Assembly (NCBI GenBank): GCA_016711875.1
Contig: JADJSD010000001.1
Location: 620,001-684,000, forward strand
Source of the DNA: Betaproteobacteria bacterium
Lineage (GTDB): Bacteria > Pseudomonadota > Gammaproteobacteria > Burkholderiales > Usitatibacteraceae
DNA: 64,000 nucleotides
Direction of reading: 5' to 3'
Made by a program: the position numbers and the translations under genes. Each line of letters begins with the position of its first letter. Position 1 is the stretch's first letter. Below the pieces are notes generated by a model. That model had not been told where the DNA came from. It saw only the letters and a program-made list of their open reading frames with translations, and searched no databases. Of this stretch, positions 10,501 through 19,509 are shown piece by piece.

Positions 10501-11474
10501 GCACGCTCACCATCAGCAACCTTGCCGTGAGCAACGCGCAGTTCGCGCAGACGAACAACTGCACGAGCCTCGCCTCCGGCGCGAGCTGCACGGTGAACGT
10601 CACCTTCACCCCGACGACGGCCGCGGGCGCGCTGCTCTCGACCACGAGCGTGACGGGCAACCTCACGATCACGAGCAACGGCACGGGCAGCCCCAACGCC
10701 GCCCCGCTCACGGGGACGGGTGAAAAATCCCTCGTCACCCACTACTACCGCTCGATCCTGCGCCGCGCGCCCGACGGCGGCGGCAAGGCCTTCTGGGAGA
10801 GCGAGGCCGTGCGCCTGGCGGGCCTGCAGGCGAACGTGAACGAGACCTGGTTCGCCATGGCGACGTTCTTCTACTTCAGCGGCGAGTACACCGCCTTCGG
10901 CCGCAACGACACGGAATTCGTGTCGGACCTCTACAACACCTTCTTCAACCGGCCGGCGGATGGCGGGGGCCTCGCCTTCTGGACCGCACAGCTCACCGCA
11001 GGCGTGCCGCGCGAGATCATCCTCGTGTCGTTCATGTTCTCGACGGAGTTCCAGACCTTCGCGCAGGGCATCTTCGGCAACACCGCCGCGCGCAAGGAAG
11101 TGGACACCGTGGTCGACTTCTACCGGGGCGTGCTGTCGCGGCTGCCCGACACCGGCGGCTTCAATTCGTGGGTGGGCCAGTTCCGCACGGCGCAGTGCTC
11201 GGGCGCCGGCGCCGTCAACACGACGGTGGAATCGATCTCGAGCGCCTTCATGAACAGCGGCGAGTACCTCGGCCGGGGCCGCACCAACGCCCAGTTCGTG
11301 GGCGACATCTACAACGCGTTCCTGCGCCGCGGTGGCGACCAGGGCGGCGTGCTCTTCTGGATCGGGCAGCTCAACGGCGGCGCCACGCGCGATTCCATCC
11401 GCCAGCAGTTCATCGCGAGCGGCGAGTTCCAGGGCCGGGTGGCGGCGATCATCGCGCAGGGCTGCCTGCCGTAG
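7596..11474 (+). CDS. Secreted reprolysin-like (M12-type) zinc metalloprotease with DUF4214 tail
   Basis: 1292 residues. The start is GTG 7596, five bases after GGAGG at 7586-7590; GTG 7590 overlaps the ribosome site and is less likely. Signal peptide about 1-23. The extended zinc motif HELGHNQGNAHD begins at residue 336 (HExxHxxGxxHD, metzincin type), followed by a Met-turn-like TIMSYVNP. Then come a Calx-beta-like domain (about 471-580), a jelly-roll-like segment, a bacterial Ig-like repeat (about 755-845), a Gly/Cys InlB-B-like repeat (852-931), anchor-D (945-1040) and four DUF4214 repeats (1043-1292) ending QGCLP. It is expected to cleave proteins outside the cell or at the surface. A paralogous protease lies at 19510-21602. 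Confidence 0.9.
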   Translation: MKRFVLRAAGLLLAFATTVASAAAPQMISPVRGAVAKNAPALWPQAAPVRFNGDTLFALPAGATVELTLPNADVQSYVFERVIEHGGGIRTWIGQSPLRGNNERAVITQSDAGTWGWMKTPWGEYRIYPGSDHDWIAEKPLMNIAPTFSGGDAIPAPDDDPRIPIPKGIPTFESPFMVQKALTAKAAPAPAFVADVMILYTDDIATKLGAGLMPMLYNLVATNNLALADSEVALSLRLVNATKINLPNTAGSSDTLSSMAGSAGSNIAFFQGLSHGAGSLRDQVGADFVALVRDGPTDTGGIAFVLKNPTPGVLSSTAAHSVNNFCAGGCESIFAHELGHNQGNAHDRNTVARDSGTGTVSPTAGVFPYSFGHNFCTNGFTCDAFTPGGCPSNYAQCASRVTGVDFGTIMSYVNPTAMKFSNPNVQCVPAGGAGPSHACGQAGVNDNALSMNTVRSNVAAYRNSTIPALPGSVQFKQTRFVGTEAGGTVTFTASRTNGSTGAVSAAYVVSGVSATAGVDFIATSGTLNWANGDAADKTITVTLRNEQVVEGVESLSATLSTPAGTAGFYLGHPTVATAAILESWPPGGTFPAGFTGTSGNAWTTSADFSYDGDAVSLKSGAIQFGVNGCDANGNPSGAGTLPCPSAVQVSRTFPAGEVSFAYRVDSYPNFGVFEFLVDGVVLVSRSGNPATVADDPARPGWRTFSTTIAAGAHTLVWRYRVGFGFACSNAVPAPPQGGTCADRAWIDSVSLPVALTPSSVSVIANTPTAALGQSISFTATVNPGGAVGTVGFYDSGAVIAGCEAVAVASATATCNTSALAVGVHSIAAGYSGNTTFAASLSTGVTQTILSTQTLTLTKAGTGAGTVTSNPAGINCGATCAFAFGGGSSVTLTAAASGGSVFAGWSGGACTGTGTCVVTMNAATAVTANFVTLAGTPTATLMPASLAFGGQSMGTTAPAQAVTVTNTGTGTLTISNLAVSNAQFAQTNNCTSLASGASCTVNVTFTPTTAAGALLSTTSVTGNLTITSNGTGSPNAAPLTGTGEKSLVTHYYRSILRRAPDGGGKAFWESEAVRLAGLQANVNETWFAMATFFYFSGEYTAFGRNDTEFVSDLYNTFFNRPADGGGLAFWTAQLTAGVPREIILVSFMFSTEFQTFAQGIFGNTAARKEVDTVVDFYRGVLSRLPDTGGFNSWVGQFRTAQCSGAGAVNTTVESISSAFMNSGEYLGRGRTNAQFVGDIYNAFLRRGGDQGGVLFWIGQLNGGATRDSIRQQFIASGEFQGRVAAIIAQGCLP
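10420..11474 (+). repeat. Type A1 anchor-D/DUF4214 cassette, copy 2
   Basis: Second copy of the cassette at 6478-7538. The repeat 1 region differs from copy 1 by only scattered bases, mostly at third codon positions. Confidence 0.8.
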
Positions 11475-11561
11475 CGCCGAATATTCCGGTTGACGCCCCG
11501 CGCCAACCGGTTTGAAGTAGCGAACGCCGACAGCCGGGCCATCCGGCTCCGAGGAGTCCCC

Positions 11562-13871
11562 ATGCGGACCGTTCGCTCCCTGCTCGCCCTCGCCGCGGCC
11601 TTCGCGGCGATTCCCTCGTTCGCCGCACCGCCCTCCGTGGGCGGCTGCGCGATCCTTCCCGCCAACAACTACTGGAACACCCCGGTGGACACGTTGCCGC
11701 TGCACCCGAGCAGCGCGGCCTGGGTGGCGAGCGTGGGCAACACGGCGCGGCTCCACGCGGACTGGGGCAACGTCCTCGCCGACAACTACGGCATCCCCTT
11801 CGTCACGGTGCCCGGCACCCAGCCCTTCGTGCCCATCCTGCCCGCGCCGGACGAGGCCTACGAGGACGAGAGCGACCCGGGCCCCTATCCGATCCCGCCC
11901 AACGCCCCCATCGAAGGCGGCCCCGCGAGCACGGGGGACCGGCACGTCCTCGTGATCGAGACCACGAACTGCGTGCTCTACGAGCTGTACCGGGCCACGC
12001 CCGTGAACGGCGGCGCGGCGTGGACGGCGACCTCGTGGGCGAAGTGGCCCCTGGGCTCCAACGCGCTGCGGCCCGCGGGATGGACTTCCGCCGACGCGGC
12101 GGGCCTGCCGATCTTCCCGGGCCTCGTGCGCTACGACGAGGTGCTGGCCGGCGAGATCGCGCACGCGATCCGCTTCACCGCCGTGAACATCTGGGGCCGC
12201 GACGCCACGACCGGCGCGCGGCAGTACCTCTGGCCCGCGCGGCACTGGTCCGGCAACGGCTCGCTTTCCACGCGCCCGCCGATGGGCGCGCGCTTCCGGC
12301 TGAAGGCGTCATTCGACGTGACGCCCTACAGCCCGGAGACGCAGGTGATCCTGCGCGCGTTCAAGAAGTACGGTCTCGTCCTCGCCGACGGCGGCAGCAA
12401 CTGGTTCTTCCAGGGCGTCTCGGACACGCGCTGGCCCGACGACGTCTTCAGCGAGCTCGGCTCCATCGCGGGCAGCAACTTCGAGGTGGTGGACACCTCC
12501 GTGCTGCAGGTGAACCCGAACTCGGCGCAGGCGCAGCTGCCGCAATCGACCCTCACGGTCACCAAGGCCGGCGCGGGCGCGGGCACCGTGACGTCCAACC
12601 CCGCGGGCATTTCGTGCGGCGCGACATGCGCGAGCCCCTTCAATCGCGGCTCGGCCGTCACCCTCACGGCGGCGGCCTCGGGCGGTTCCGTCTTCGCCGG
12701 CTGGACGGGCGGCGGATGCGCCGGCACCGGCGCCTGCGCCGTCACGCTCGCCGCGGACACTTCGGTGAGCGCGACCTTCGTCCCGCAGGCGGGCACGCCC
12801 ACGGCGGCCATCGTCCCATCGCCCCTCGATTTTGGCGCCCAGTCGATGGGCACCACCTCGCCCGCCATCGCGGCCGCGGTCACGAACGTTGGGACGGGCA
12901 CCCTCACCGTCACCAGCGTGTCGGTGGACAACGCGCAGTTCGCGCAGGCGAACACCTGCACGAGCCTCGCGGCCGGCGCGAGCTGCACGGTGAACGTCTC
13001 ATTCTCGCCGCTCGTCACGGCCGGCGCGTTGCTCTCGAGCACGCCCGTGGCGGGCAACCTCCTCGTCGCGAGCAACGGCACGGGCAGCCCCAACGCCGCG
13101 AGCCTCACGGGGACGGGTGAAAAATCCCTCGTCACCCACTACTACCGCTCGATCCTGCGCCGCGCGGCCGACAGCGGCGGCAAGGCGTTCTGGGAGAGCG
13201 AAGCCACTCGCCTCGCGGGCCTGCAGGCGAACGTGAACGAAACGTGGTTCGCGATGGCGACCTTCTTCTACTTCAGCCCCGAGTACGCGGCCTTCGGGCG
13301 CACCGACACCCAGTTCGTGTCGGACCTCTACAACACCTTCTTCAACCGCCCGGCCGATTCCGGCGGCCTCGCGTTCTGGACGGGCCAGATCGCCGCCGGC
13401 GTGCCGCGCGAGATCATCCTCGTGTCGTTCATGTTCTCGACGGAATTCCAGGCCTTCGCGCAGGGCATCTTCGGCAACACCGCGGCGAGGAAGGAAGTGG
13501 ACACGGTGGTCGATTTCTACCGGGGCATCCTGTCGCGCCTGCCCGACACCGGCGGCTACAACTTCTGGGTGCAGCAGTTCAGGACGGCCCAGTGCACGGG
13601 CGCGGCGGCCGTCAACACGCAGGTGGAGGCGATCTCGAGCGCGTTCATGAACGGCAGCGAGTACGCCGCGCGCAACCGGACGAACGCGCAATTCGTGGGC
13701 GACCTGTACAACGCGTTCCTGCGCCGCGGCGGCGACCAGGCGGGCGTGCTCTTCTGGATCGGGCAACTGAACGGCGGCGCCACGCGCAATTCCATCCGCC
13801 AGCAGTTCATCGCGAGCGGCGAATTCCAGGGGCGCGTCGCGGCGATCATCGCCCAGGGCTGCCTGCCCTGA
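11562..13871 (+). CDS. Secreted protein of unknown function with InlB-like repeat and DUF4214 tail
   Basis: 769 residues from ATG 11562 with GAGGAG at 11551-11556, five bases upstream. Signal peptide about 1-22. Residues 23-320 form a domain I do not recognise. It begins with CAILPANNYWNTPVDTLPL and contains LADNYGIPFVTVPG, GDRHVLVIETTNCVLYELYR and an AIRFT...ARHWSG stretch. The conserved His, Asp and Asn residues hint at an enzyme fold, but none can be named. Then follow a Gly/Cys InlB-B-like repeat (329-409; GTVTSNPAGISCGATC), anchor-D (419-517) and four DUF4214 repeats (520-769) ending QGCLP. An inverted repeat ccggtt...aaccgg at 11487-11510 lies just upstream. It is the third of three consecutive rightward genes sharing the A1 cassette. 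Confidence 0.85.
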   Translation: MRTVRSLLALAAAFAAIPSFAAPPSVGGCAILPANNYWNTPVDTLPLHPSSAAWVASVGNTARLHADWGNVLADNYGIPFVTVPGTQPFVPILPAPDEAYEDESDPGPYPIPPNAPIEGGPASTGDRHVLVIETTNCVLYELYRATPVNGGAAWTATSWAKWPLGSNALRPAGWTSADAAGLPIFPGLVRYDEVLAGEIAHAIRFTAVNIWGRDATTGARQYLWPARHWSGNGSLSTRPPMGARFRLKASFDVTPYSPETQVILRAFKKYGLVLADGGSNWFFQGVSDTRWPDDVFSELGSIAGSNFEVVDTSVLQVNPNSAQAQLPQSTLTVTKAGAGAGTVTSNPAGISCGATCASPFNRGSAVTLTAAASGGSVFAGWTGGGCAGTGACAVTLAADTSVSATFVPQAGTPTAAIVPSPLDFGAQSMGTTSPAIAAAVTNVGTGTLTVTSVSVDNAQFAQANTCTSLAAGASCTVNVSFSPLVTAGALLSSTPVAGNLLVASNGTGSPNAASLTGTGEKSLVTHYYRSILRRAADSGGKAFWESEATRLAGLQANVNETWFAMATFFYFSPEYAAFGRTDTQFVSDLYNTFFNRPADSGGLAFWTGQIAAGVPREIILVSFMFSTEFQAFAQGIFGNTAARKEVDTVVDFYRGILSRLPDTGGYNFWVQQFRTAQCTGAAAVNTQVEAISSAFMNGSEYAARNRTNAQFVGDLYNAFLRRGGDQAGVLFWIGQLNGGATRNSIRQQFIASGEFQGRVAAIIAQGCLP
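12811..13871 (+). repeat. Type A1 anchor-D/DUF4214 cassette, copy 3
   Basis: Third copy of the cassette at 6478-7538, slightly more diverged in the anchor-D part. Confidence 0.78.
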
Positions 13872-13892
13872 GCGATCCGGCATCGCCCGCGA

Positions 13893-16800
13893 TCAGGGCA
13901 GGAAGCGCGTCCTGTACTCCGGCGCGTTGAGGAAGCCGTTCAGCAGGGCGCGGCCCGTGTTGCCCGCGTCCATGGTGCCCACCCAGAACGCGAATCCGGA
14001 CGGATCGGCCTCGCGCCTGAGCATGCCCTGGTAGGCCATCGTCACGTAGACCTCGTTGCGGATCGCTTCGCGGTACTCGGCGGATTCGGAGAAGCCGAGC
14101 ATCACCTGCCCCCGCGTGAACGCGCCGGCGGCGAGCTGCCCGACCCAGAACGCGAGGCCGGAGGGATCGGGGTCGCGGCCGAGCACGTTGCGGTAGACGA
14201 GCGTCACGAACTGCGTATCGTCGAGCGCGCCGTACCGCGCGACGAACTCCGGGCTCTGCGCGAAAGCGTTGGCGATCGCGTCGAGCGGGTTTCCGCTGCC
14301 GTAGAAGCCCGTCCAGAAATCGAGGCCGCCGTAGTCCGGGACGCGCAGGAAATAGGCGAAATAGAGCCTCGCCACCGGCGCGATGCGGCCCTGGAACTCC
14401 GCGGAATCGAAGAACGATTCGATCACGCGGTCGCGGGAGAGCGCGCCGCTTTCCAGCTGCCCCACCCAGAAGCCGATGCCCTCCGCATCGCCCTCGCGGC
14501 GCAGGAAGTCGCGGTACTGCTGCATCGTGAAGAGCCGCGCATCGCGGAAGACATCGTTGTCCTTGTCGAGCGCGTAGGTGCCCTGCGCGAACTCCACGCC
14601 GTTCGGGATGCCGTCCTGGTCCGCGTCGCCCTGGGGGTTCGCCCCCGGATCCGCGACGGCCAGCGGCATCACGAGGAACTCGACCTCGAAGACCCCGTTC
14701 TCCAGGGAAGCGGCCATGCCCGGCGCCGCCTGCAGGGTTGCCGCCGGCAGCAGCGTCGTGGCGACCACGCGGAAGGGGAACGGATAGCCGTTCACGTGCA
14801 CCTCGGTCACCGCGATGCCCAGGCCGTTGGTCGTGGCCGTCGTGCGGGAGAGCGTCGGCGTCCCGAATCCGGGAGCGCCCTGGTCGAGGCGCACCGCGAA
14901 GTTGACCGTCGCGCCCGCGATCGGGCGGCCGGCGCTGTCCTTCACCTGGATCGACACCGGCTGGCCCGACAACGCCTCCTGGGCGACCGTCACGGTGCTC
15001 GCGCCCAGGGTCACGGCCGATGGGGCAGACGTCACGTTGGTCAGCGTGAAGAGGACGGTGCCCGCCGAAGAAGTGGCTTGCACGTGCACCACGCCGGTGT
15101 TGGCGTTGGCGACGGCCGTCGCGCAAGCTTTCCCCGAGGATCGGTATTCCGGCGTCCCCGCGAGCCCGGATGCCAAGGTCTTCGGGGGGGTCGTCGTCTC
15201 GAACCTCGACGTACCCGCCCCCGTTTCATCGACCGCGCGCAGCCCGACGCTCGCCCCGGAAGGCGGCGGGATCACCTCGAACACGACGGGTGCGTTCGCG
15301 ACGCCCCTTGTCACGGTCGTCTCGCAGAAGCCCTGCCCCGGGCAAAACCCCGTGCCGGATTCCGGCTGGGTAATGGTCACGCAGAGCGGCTGCGGGTAAG
15401 GGAGCCCCGTCACGCCCGTCTGGACCGCGTTGCTCGAGCGCATCGTGCGCTCGCCGTCCGTGGCCGACGACGTGTTCACGGTGACGCTAGCGAGACGGTA
15501 GTCGAGGGTGAGTGGCGGGCTCGTGCCGCTGTAGCGGGCCGTCACGGTGAAGTCGAACGGATCCGTAGGCTTGGCGAGGGCGATGGTGGCCGCCGGCGTG
15601 CAGGCGGTGCCGGTGGCGTCCGTGATCAGGTCGAAGGACGACGGGCGTGCGAACGCGATGGTGGGTTGCGTCGCCGGGACCGCGAAGTCGATCGTCTCCC
15701 CCGAGACACGGTAGGGATCGCCGGCCCCGTCCAGGACCTGGGCGCAGAAACGCCCGGATCGCGAGGCGACGAGTTCGCCCGCGCTGCTCACGGTGATCGA
15801 AGGCAGGATCGTGTCCGCCGGCCGCACGAGCGACGAGGGGGACTGTCGGATGCGAACGCGGCATTCCGCGCCCAGCGTCGTTCCCTCGAGCGTCGCGCGC
15901 ACCAGCACATCGCCCGATGCGCGATTGCCCACGTTCAATGCGAAGGACGCGCTCCCGCCGGCATCCGAGATGACTGTGGTGGGCGCAGAAACCGTCTGGA
16001 GTGCGGGATCGACCACGCGGACCTGCAGGCGGGCGCCCGGGATCGGCGCGAAACCGGCGTCGGCCAACACGAAGACGGTGTCGAGCGTGAGCGCCGCCTG
16101 CGCCACGTCATAGGCGAGTCCCGGCACCGGCGTCACGCCCTGGCATTCGAAGAACTCGACCCGGGACTGGTCCACGCGGACTTCCACCAGGGTGGACGCC
16201 GTGGGCGCATCCGGGCTCGAGCCCGTGCGCGCCTCGACGGCGCATTCGCCGTTTCTCGCCGGCGTCACTTCCACGGTCGCGATCCCGTCGGCGCCGCTGG
16301 TCGTGGCGCTGGTCGACAGGACGCAGCCGGCGGCATTGGCGCCGGTCACCTGCCAGCTGACACGCACGTTCGGCACGGGCACTCGACGCACCGAGGGAAT
16401 GCCGAGTTGCACCGTCCGGCAACTCGCCCCGGATATCCCCGCCGCCGCCGAGGCGCAGGCAAATCCGCAGGCGCCGGAAGTGGTGTTGATCGTGGCGAAA
16501 TTGCGGATCAGTTGGCATTGCATCTCGCACGCCCCGGCGCGGAACGATCCATCGAAGAGACAACCCTGCTCCAACGCGTACGGCCGCACCCGCACCGTGA
16601 CGGTCGATCCGGGGGTGGCGATCACCGGCGATTGCAGGACTTCGATCGGGTAGCTCGGCACGGCCACGCCGCGCCCGCTCAAGGCGATCGAGAGGTCGCC
16701 GCCGGTGTTGCCCGCACCCAGGGTGAGGCTGGCGGTCGCCGAGCCTGTAGCCGAAGGCTCGAAGCTCAGGAACAGGACACAGGTTCCACCCGCGGGAAGG

Positions 16801-19406
16801 GTCGCGGTGCAGCCGTTGAGGCCGAGGCGGAAGGGCGTCGGCACAGAGGCGGCGAGTCCGACAGCCGCCGTGGCGCCCGTGTTGGTGACGGTGACTTCGC
16901 GGGGGCTGCTGGCGTTGCCCACGCCGACGTCGCCGAAGTCGATGGTCGCCACCGAAACCGTGAGTTGCGGCGCGAGGTTCGGATCGAAGCCGAGTCCCGC
17001 GAGCGCCACCTGTGCCGAGGCGTAGGCGGGCAAGGTATTGGCCTGGAAAGCCCCGGATCGCGGGCCCGCGGCCGCGGGCCGGAACGTGACCGGCACCGCG
17101 CAGGTCTCGCCGGCCGCGAGGAATGCCGGGCAGGAGTTCGGCGCGACGAAGTCGCCGGTGGTGGCGAGCGCCGTGAGCGCCAGCGATGCCGCGGTCGGGT
17201 TACCCACGAGTACCGTGCGCGGGGCGCTCTCGCCGCCGACCGTCACGGTCCCGAAGTCGATGGCGATCGTCGCGCCGCCGCCCACCACATCCACGGCCCT
17301 CGGGATCGACTGCGCCGGCAGGTACGTCGGGCTGCCGCTGTAGGTGGCCCACACGGCGAGCGGCGTGGTCGAGGTCGGCGTGACCGTGCAGGCGGCGCTG
17401 TTGCCGACGACGCGCTGGACCGAGGTGCACAGCGCGGTGCCGCCGTTGAAGAACGTCACCGAGCCATCGATGGCGCCCGGCGGCGTCGCGACGAGCGTGG
17501 CGGTGACCGTGAGCGGCGTGCCGACGGGAACGGTATCGGGCGCGCTCACCGAAATGAGCACGGGCGTTCCCGAGATGACGCCGCCCGTGACGAAGGCGGC
17601 GGAGACGCCCTTCGCGGCGTCGAGCGTCACCTGGCACGTGGGCGAGCTGCCGCTGCAATCCCCCGACCAGAAGGCGAAGCTCGAGCCGCTCGCGGGCGAG
17701 GCCGTGAGCGTGACCACCGTGCCGGGCGGATGGCTCGCCGCGCAGGTGCCCGAGTTGGCGCCGCCGGCCCGGGTGCAGGCGATGGCGGGCGGCGGCGTGC
17801 CCGTCACCGTGCCATCGCCCGTGCCGATCGGCGTCACCACGAGCGGCAGCGTCGGCGGCGTGCCCGTGGCGTCGATGTCGGTGACGAAGACGCTCGGGAT
17901 CGTCGTGGTGACGGGGCTGCCGGCGCCGGCGATCGGCGCGGAGAGCGAGCCGTCCACGGGGCCCGTGGCACCGGGCGTGAAATTCACCTGGATGCTGCAG
18001 GTGCCGCCGCTGCCGCTGACCGTCTGGCCCGAGCAGGTGTCGTTCGCCAGCGTGAGCCCCGCCCCGGCGATGCCGAGCGTTCCGAACGTGACGAAGGAGG
18101 TGCCCCCATTGGTGATCGTCACGGTCTGCGAGGCCGTTCCGCCCACTTGCGCCGCGAGCGCGACCGGGCTGGGCGAGGCGGCGAGCGACGGGCCCACGAA
18201 GGTGGCCGGCAGGCTGGTGCCGAAGCTCGTGAGCGGCGTTTTCCAGACGCCGAGGTTGCGCCAGTCACCGACGATCAGGGTGTTGAAGCTCCCAGCGCCG
18301 CCCGCATCGGCGGTGACGACGAATGCGCCGAGGAAGGTGTCGGCGGCCCCTCGCTGGTTGGGATCGGGCGCCACGGTGGCGTGGAACTCCAGCCGCACGT
18401 CCTGGCTGGTGGCGCCGCCCGCGAAAGTGCCCGTGACGCCGGTGGAGCCGTTGCCGAAGGTCACACCCGTGAGCATGGGCCGCGGTTCCGGCGAAGCGAG
18501 CAACAGCACGTCGACGGCCGGCGAGACCACGCGGTTGCCCAGGAAAGTCGCGCCCGGGCCCGCCTGCATCACCGGCCCGCTCATCGCCGCGAATACGTTG
18601 CCGCCCTCGGTCGTCGATCCGACGTCGTGGCTCGCCGTGAACGGGAGGCCGGGGCAGCAGACGGTGGAGGCGCCGAGCAGGACCGGCGAGTTGCCGAAAA
18701 TGCCCGCGTTCGCCGGGAACGCGGTGCCATCGGGTTTCATGCCGAAGGCGTTGTTCACGAAGGTCCCGCGCCCCAGGCCCAGCGCCTCGACGGCCCAGTT
18801 GGTGCTCACGATGAGGTTCTGGTTCTCCGGGCCGGCGAGCCCGATCGTGGCGAGGGCGTTGTAGAGGTAGGCCGCGCGCTGGGAGGGAAGTGGCGCGCCA
18901 TCGGGGGCGAGGCCGATCCAGTTGCCCACCAGGCGGGTGTTGCCCGCGCCGCCGAAGACGGTGTTGTCCTGCACGTACGCCGCGAAGTTGAAGCGCGTGA
19001 TCGACAGGCCGCGGATCGTCACGCCGGCGACGCCCCTGGCGACCGTGAGGCCGTTGGGAATGGCGGAGGAGCCGTCCAGCCGGATGGCGATCGCGGCGTT
19101 GTTCTGCCCGAGCGCGAGGGTGTTGGGGCTCGAGCCGGGCTGCGTATAGCCGTCGATCGTGACGTCGGCACGGCCGATGGCGGGCAATTGCGTGGCCGGC
19201 GAGATCGTGTGCGGCCCGGAACCGGGGATGCCGAAGGCGATCGTGATCGTCGGCCCCGCCGCCGTGGCGTTCGCGTCGAGGATCGCCTGGCGCAGCGACC
19301 CCGGCCCCTCGTCGGCGATGGTCGTGACCGTGTAGGTGAGCTGCGCGAATGCGAGTGCGGGCAGCAGCGCGAACAGCGCGACGAAGGTGCGGAAGGTGGC
19401 GGCCAT
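13893..19406 (-). CDS. Giant secreted beta-helix/multi-Ig protein with TSP3-DUF4214 (RFLP) tail
   Basis: 1837 residues. Start ATG 19406 with a GGGGGAA ribosome site; signal peptide about 1-21 (LALFALLPALAFAQ-like). Residues 22-400 are a right-handed beta-helix/CSLREA-like region (ADEGPGSLRQAILDANA) related to the start of the protein at 1-2674. The middle 1,100 residues hold repeated anchor-D/ASH domains (VTNGGTSFVTFGTLGI, VTNTGATAAVGLAA), Ig-like modules and a cysteine-rich insert near residue 980. From about residue 1585 a calcium-type motif (DADQDGIPNGVE...KDNDVF) leads into four DUF4214 repeats (FLRREGDAEGIGFW, YFLRVPDYGGLDFW, NVLGRDPDPSGLAFW, GMLRREADPSGFAFW) ending TRFLP. Likely a surface adhesin or scaffold. 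It is convergent with 11562-13871, with a 21-base gap. Confidence 0.85.
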   Translation of the reverse strand: MAATFRTFVALFALLPALAFAQLTYTVTTIADEGPGSLRQAILDANATAAGPTITIAFGIPGSGPHTISPATQLPAIGRADVTIDGYTQPGSSPNTLALGQNNAAIAIRLDGSSAIPNGLTVARGVAGVTIRGLSITRFNFAAYVQDNTVFGGAGNTRLVGNWIGLAPDGAPLPSQRAAYLYNALATIGLAGPENQNLIVSTNWAVEALGLGRGTFVNNAFGMKPDGTAFPANAGIFGNSPVLLGASTVCCPGLPFTASHDVGSTTEGGNVFAAMSGPVMQAGPGATFLGNRVVSPAVDVLLLASPEPRPMLTGVTFGNGSTGVTGTFAGGATSQDVRLEFHATVAPDPNQRGAADTFLGAFVVTADAGGAGSFNTLIVGDWRNLGVWKTPLTSFGTSLPATFVGPSLAASPSPVALAAQVGGTASQTVTITNGGTSFVTFGTLGIAGAGLTLANDTCSGQTVSGSGGTCSIQVNFTPGATGPVDGSLSAPIAGAGSPVTTTIPSVFVTDIDATGTPPTLPLVVTPIGTGDGTVTGTPPPAIACTRAGGANSGTCAASHPPGTVVTLTASPASGSSFAFWSGDCSGSSPTCQVTLDAAKGVSAAFVTGGVISGTPVLISVSAPDTVPVGTPLTVTATLVATPPGAIDGSVTFFNGGTALCTSVQRVVGNSAACTVTPTSTTPLAVWATYSGSPTYLPAQSIPRAVDVVGGGATIAIDFGTVTVGGESAPRTVLVGNPTAASLALTALATTGDFVAPNSCPAFLAAGETCAVPVTFRPAAAGPRSGAFQANTLPAYASAQVALAGLGFDPNLAPQLTVSVATIDFGDVGVGNASSPREVTVTNTGATAAVGLAASVPTPFRLGLNGCTATLPAGGTCVLFLSFEPSATGSATASLTLGAGNTGGDLSIALSGRGVAVPSYPIEVLQSPVIATPGSTVTVRVRPYALEQGCLFDGSFRAGACEMQCQLIRNFATINTTSGACGFACASAAAGISGASCRTVQLGIPSVRRVPVPNVRVSWQVTGANAAGCVLSTSATTSGADGIATVEVTPARNGECAVEARTGSSPDAPTASTLVEVRVDQSRVEFFECQGVTPVPGLAYDVAQAALTLDTVFVLADAGFAPIPGARLQVRVVDPALQTVSAPTTVISDAGGSASFALNVGNRASGDVLVRATLEGTTLGAECRVRIRQSPSSLVRPADTILPSITVSSAGELVASRSGRFCAQVLDGAGDPYRVSGETIDFAVPATQPTIAFARPSSFDLITDATGTACTPAATIALAKPTDPFDFTVTARYSGTSPPLTLDYRLASVTVNTSSATDGERTMRSSNAVQTGVTGLPYPQPLCVTITQPESGTGFCPGQGFCETTVTRGVANAPVVFEVIPPPSGASVGLRAVDETGAGTSRFETTTPPKTLASGLAGTPEYRSSGKACATAVANANTGVVHVQATSSAGTVLFTLTNVTSAPSAVTLGASTVTVAQEALSGQPVSIQVKDSAGRPIAGATVNFAVRLDQGAPGFGTPTLSRTTATTNGLGIAVTEVHVNGYPFPFRVVATTLLPAATLQAAPGMAASLENGVFEVEFLVMPLAVADPGANPQGDADQDGIPNGVEFAQGTYALDKDNDVFRDARLFTMQQYRDFLRREGDAEGIGFWVGQLESGALSRDRVIESFFDSAEFQGRIAPVARLYFAYFLRVPDYGGLDFWTGFYGSGNPLDAIANAFAQSPEFVARYGALDDTQFVTLVYRNVLGRDPDPSGLAFWVGQLAAGAFTRGQVMLGFSESAEYREAIRNEVYVTMAYQGMLRREADPSGFAFWVGTMDAGNTGRALLNGFLNAPEYRTRFLP

Positions 19407-19509
19407 GGCGTTCCCCCGATGGGATGCGGGCCGGCGGGAAAGCCGGTCTCCATGAGGGATAACGCGAAAAGCCCGCCTACCCTGCCAAGCTCCGGCAGGC
19501 CCGCCCGAA

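Noticed and set aside
11487..11510. Inverted repeat ccggtt/aaccgg as a regulator operator or terminator.
   Set aside because: Only six-base arms with a 12-base loop and no T-tract; too weak to call, though it overlaps a TTGACG that could be a -35 box.
5094..12245. A 2,383-codon open frame on the minus strand, antisense to three secreted-protein genes.
   Set aside because: It mirrors real genes with signal peptides and known domains. Its own translation is Arg/Ala/Gly-rich without domains. Long antisense open frames are expected at this GC content.
6478..13871. CRISPR array or transposon origin of the repeated DNA.
   Set aside because: The repeats are about 1 kb coding cassettes kept in frame, with no short direct repeats, terminal inverted repeats or transposase.
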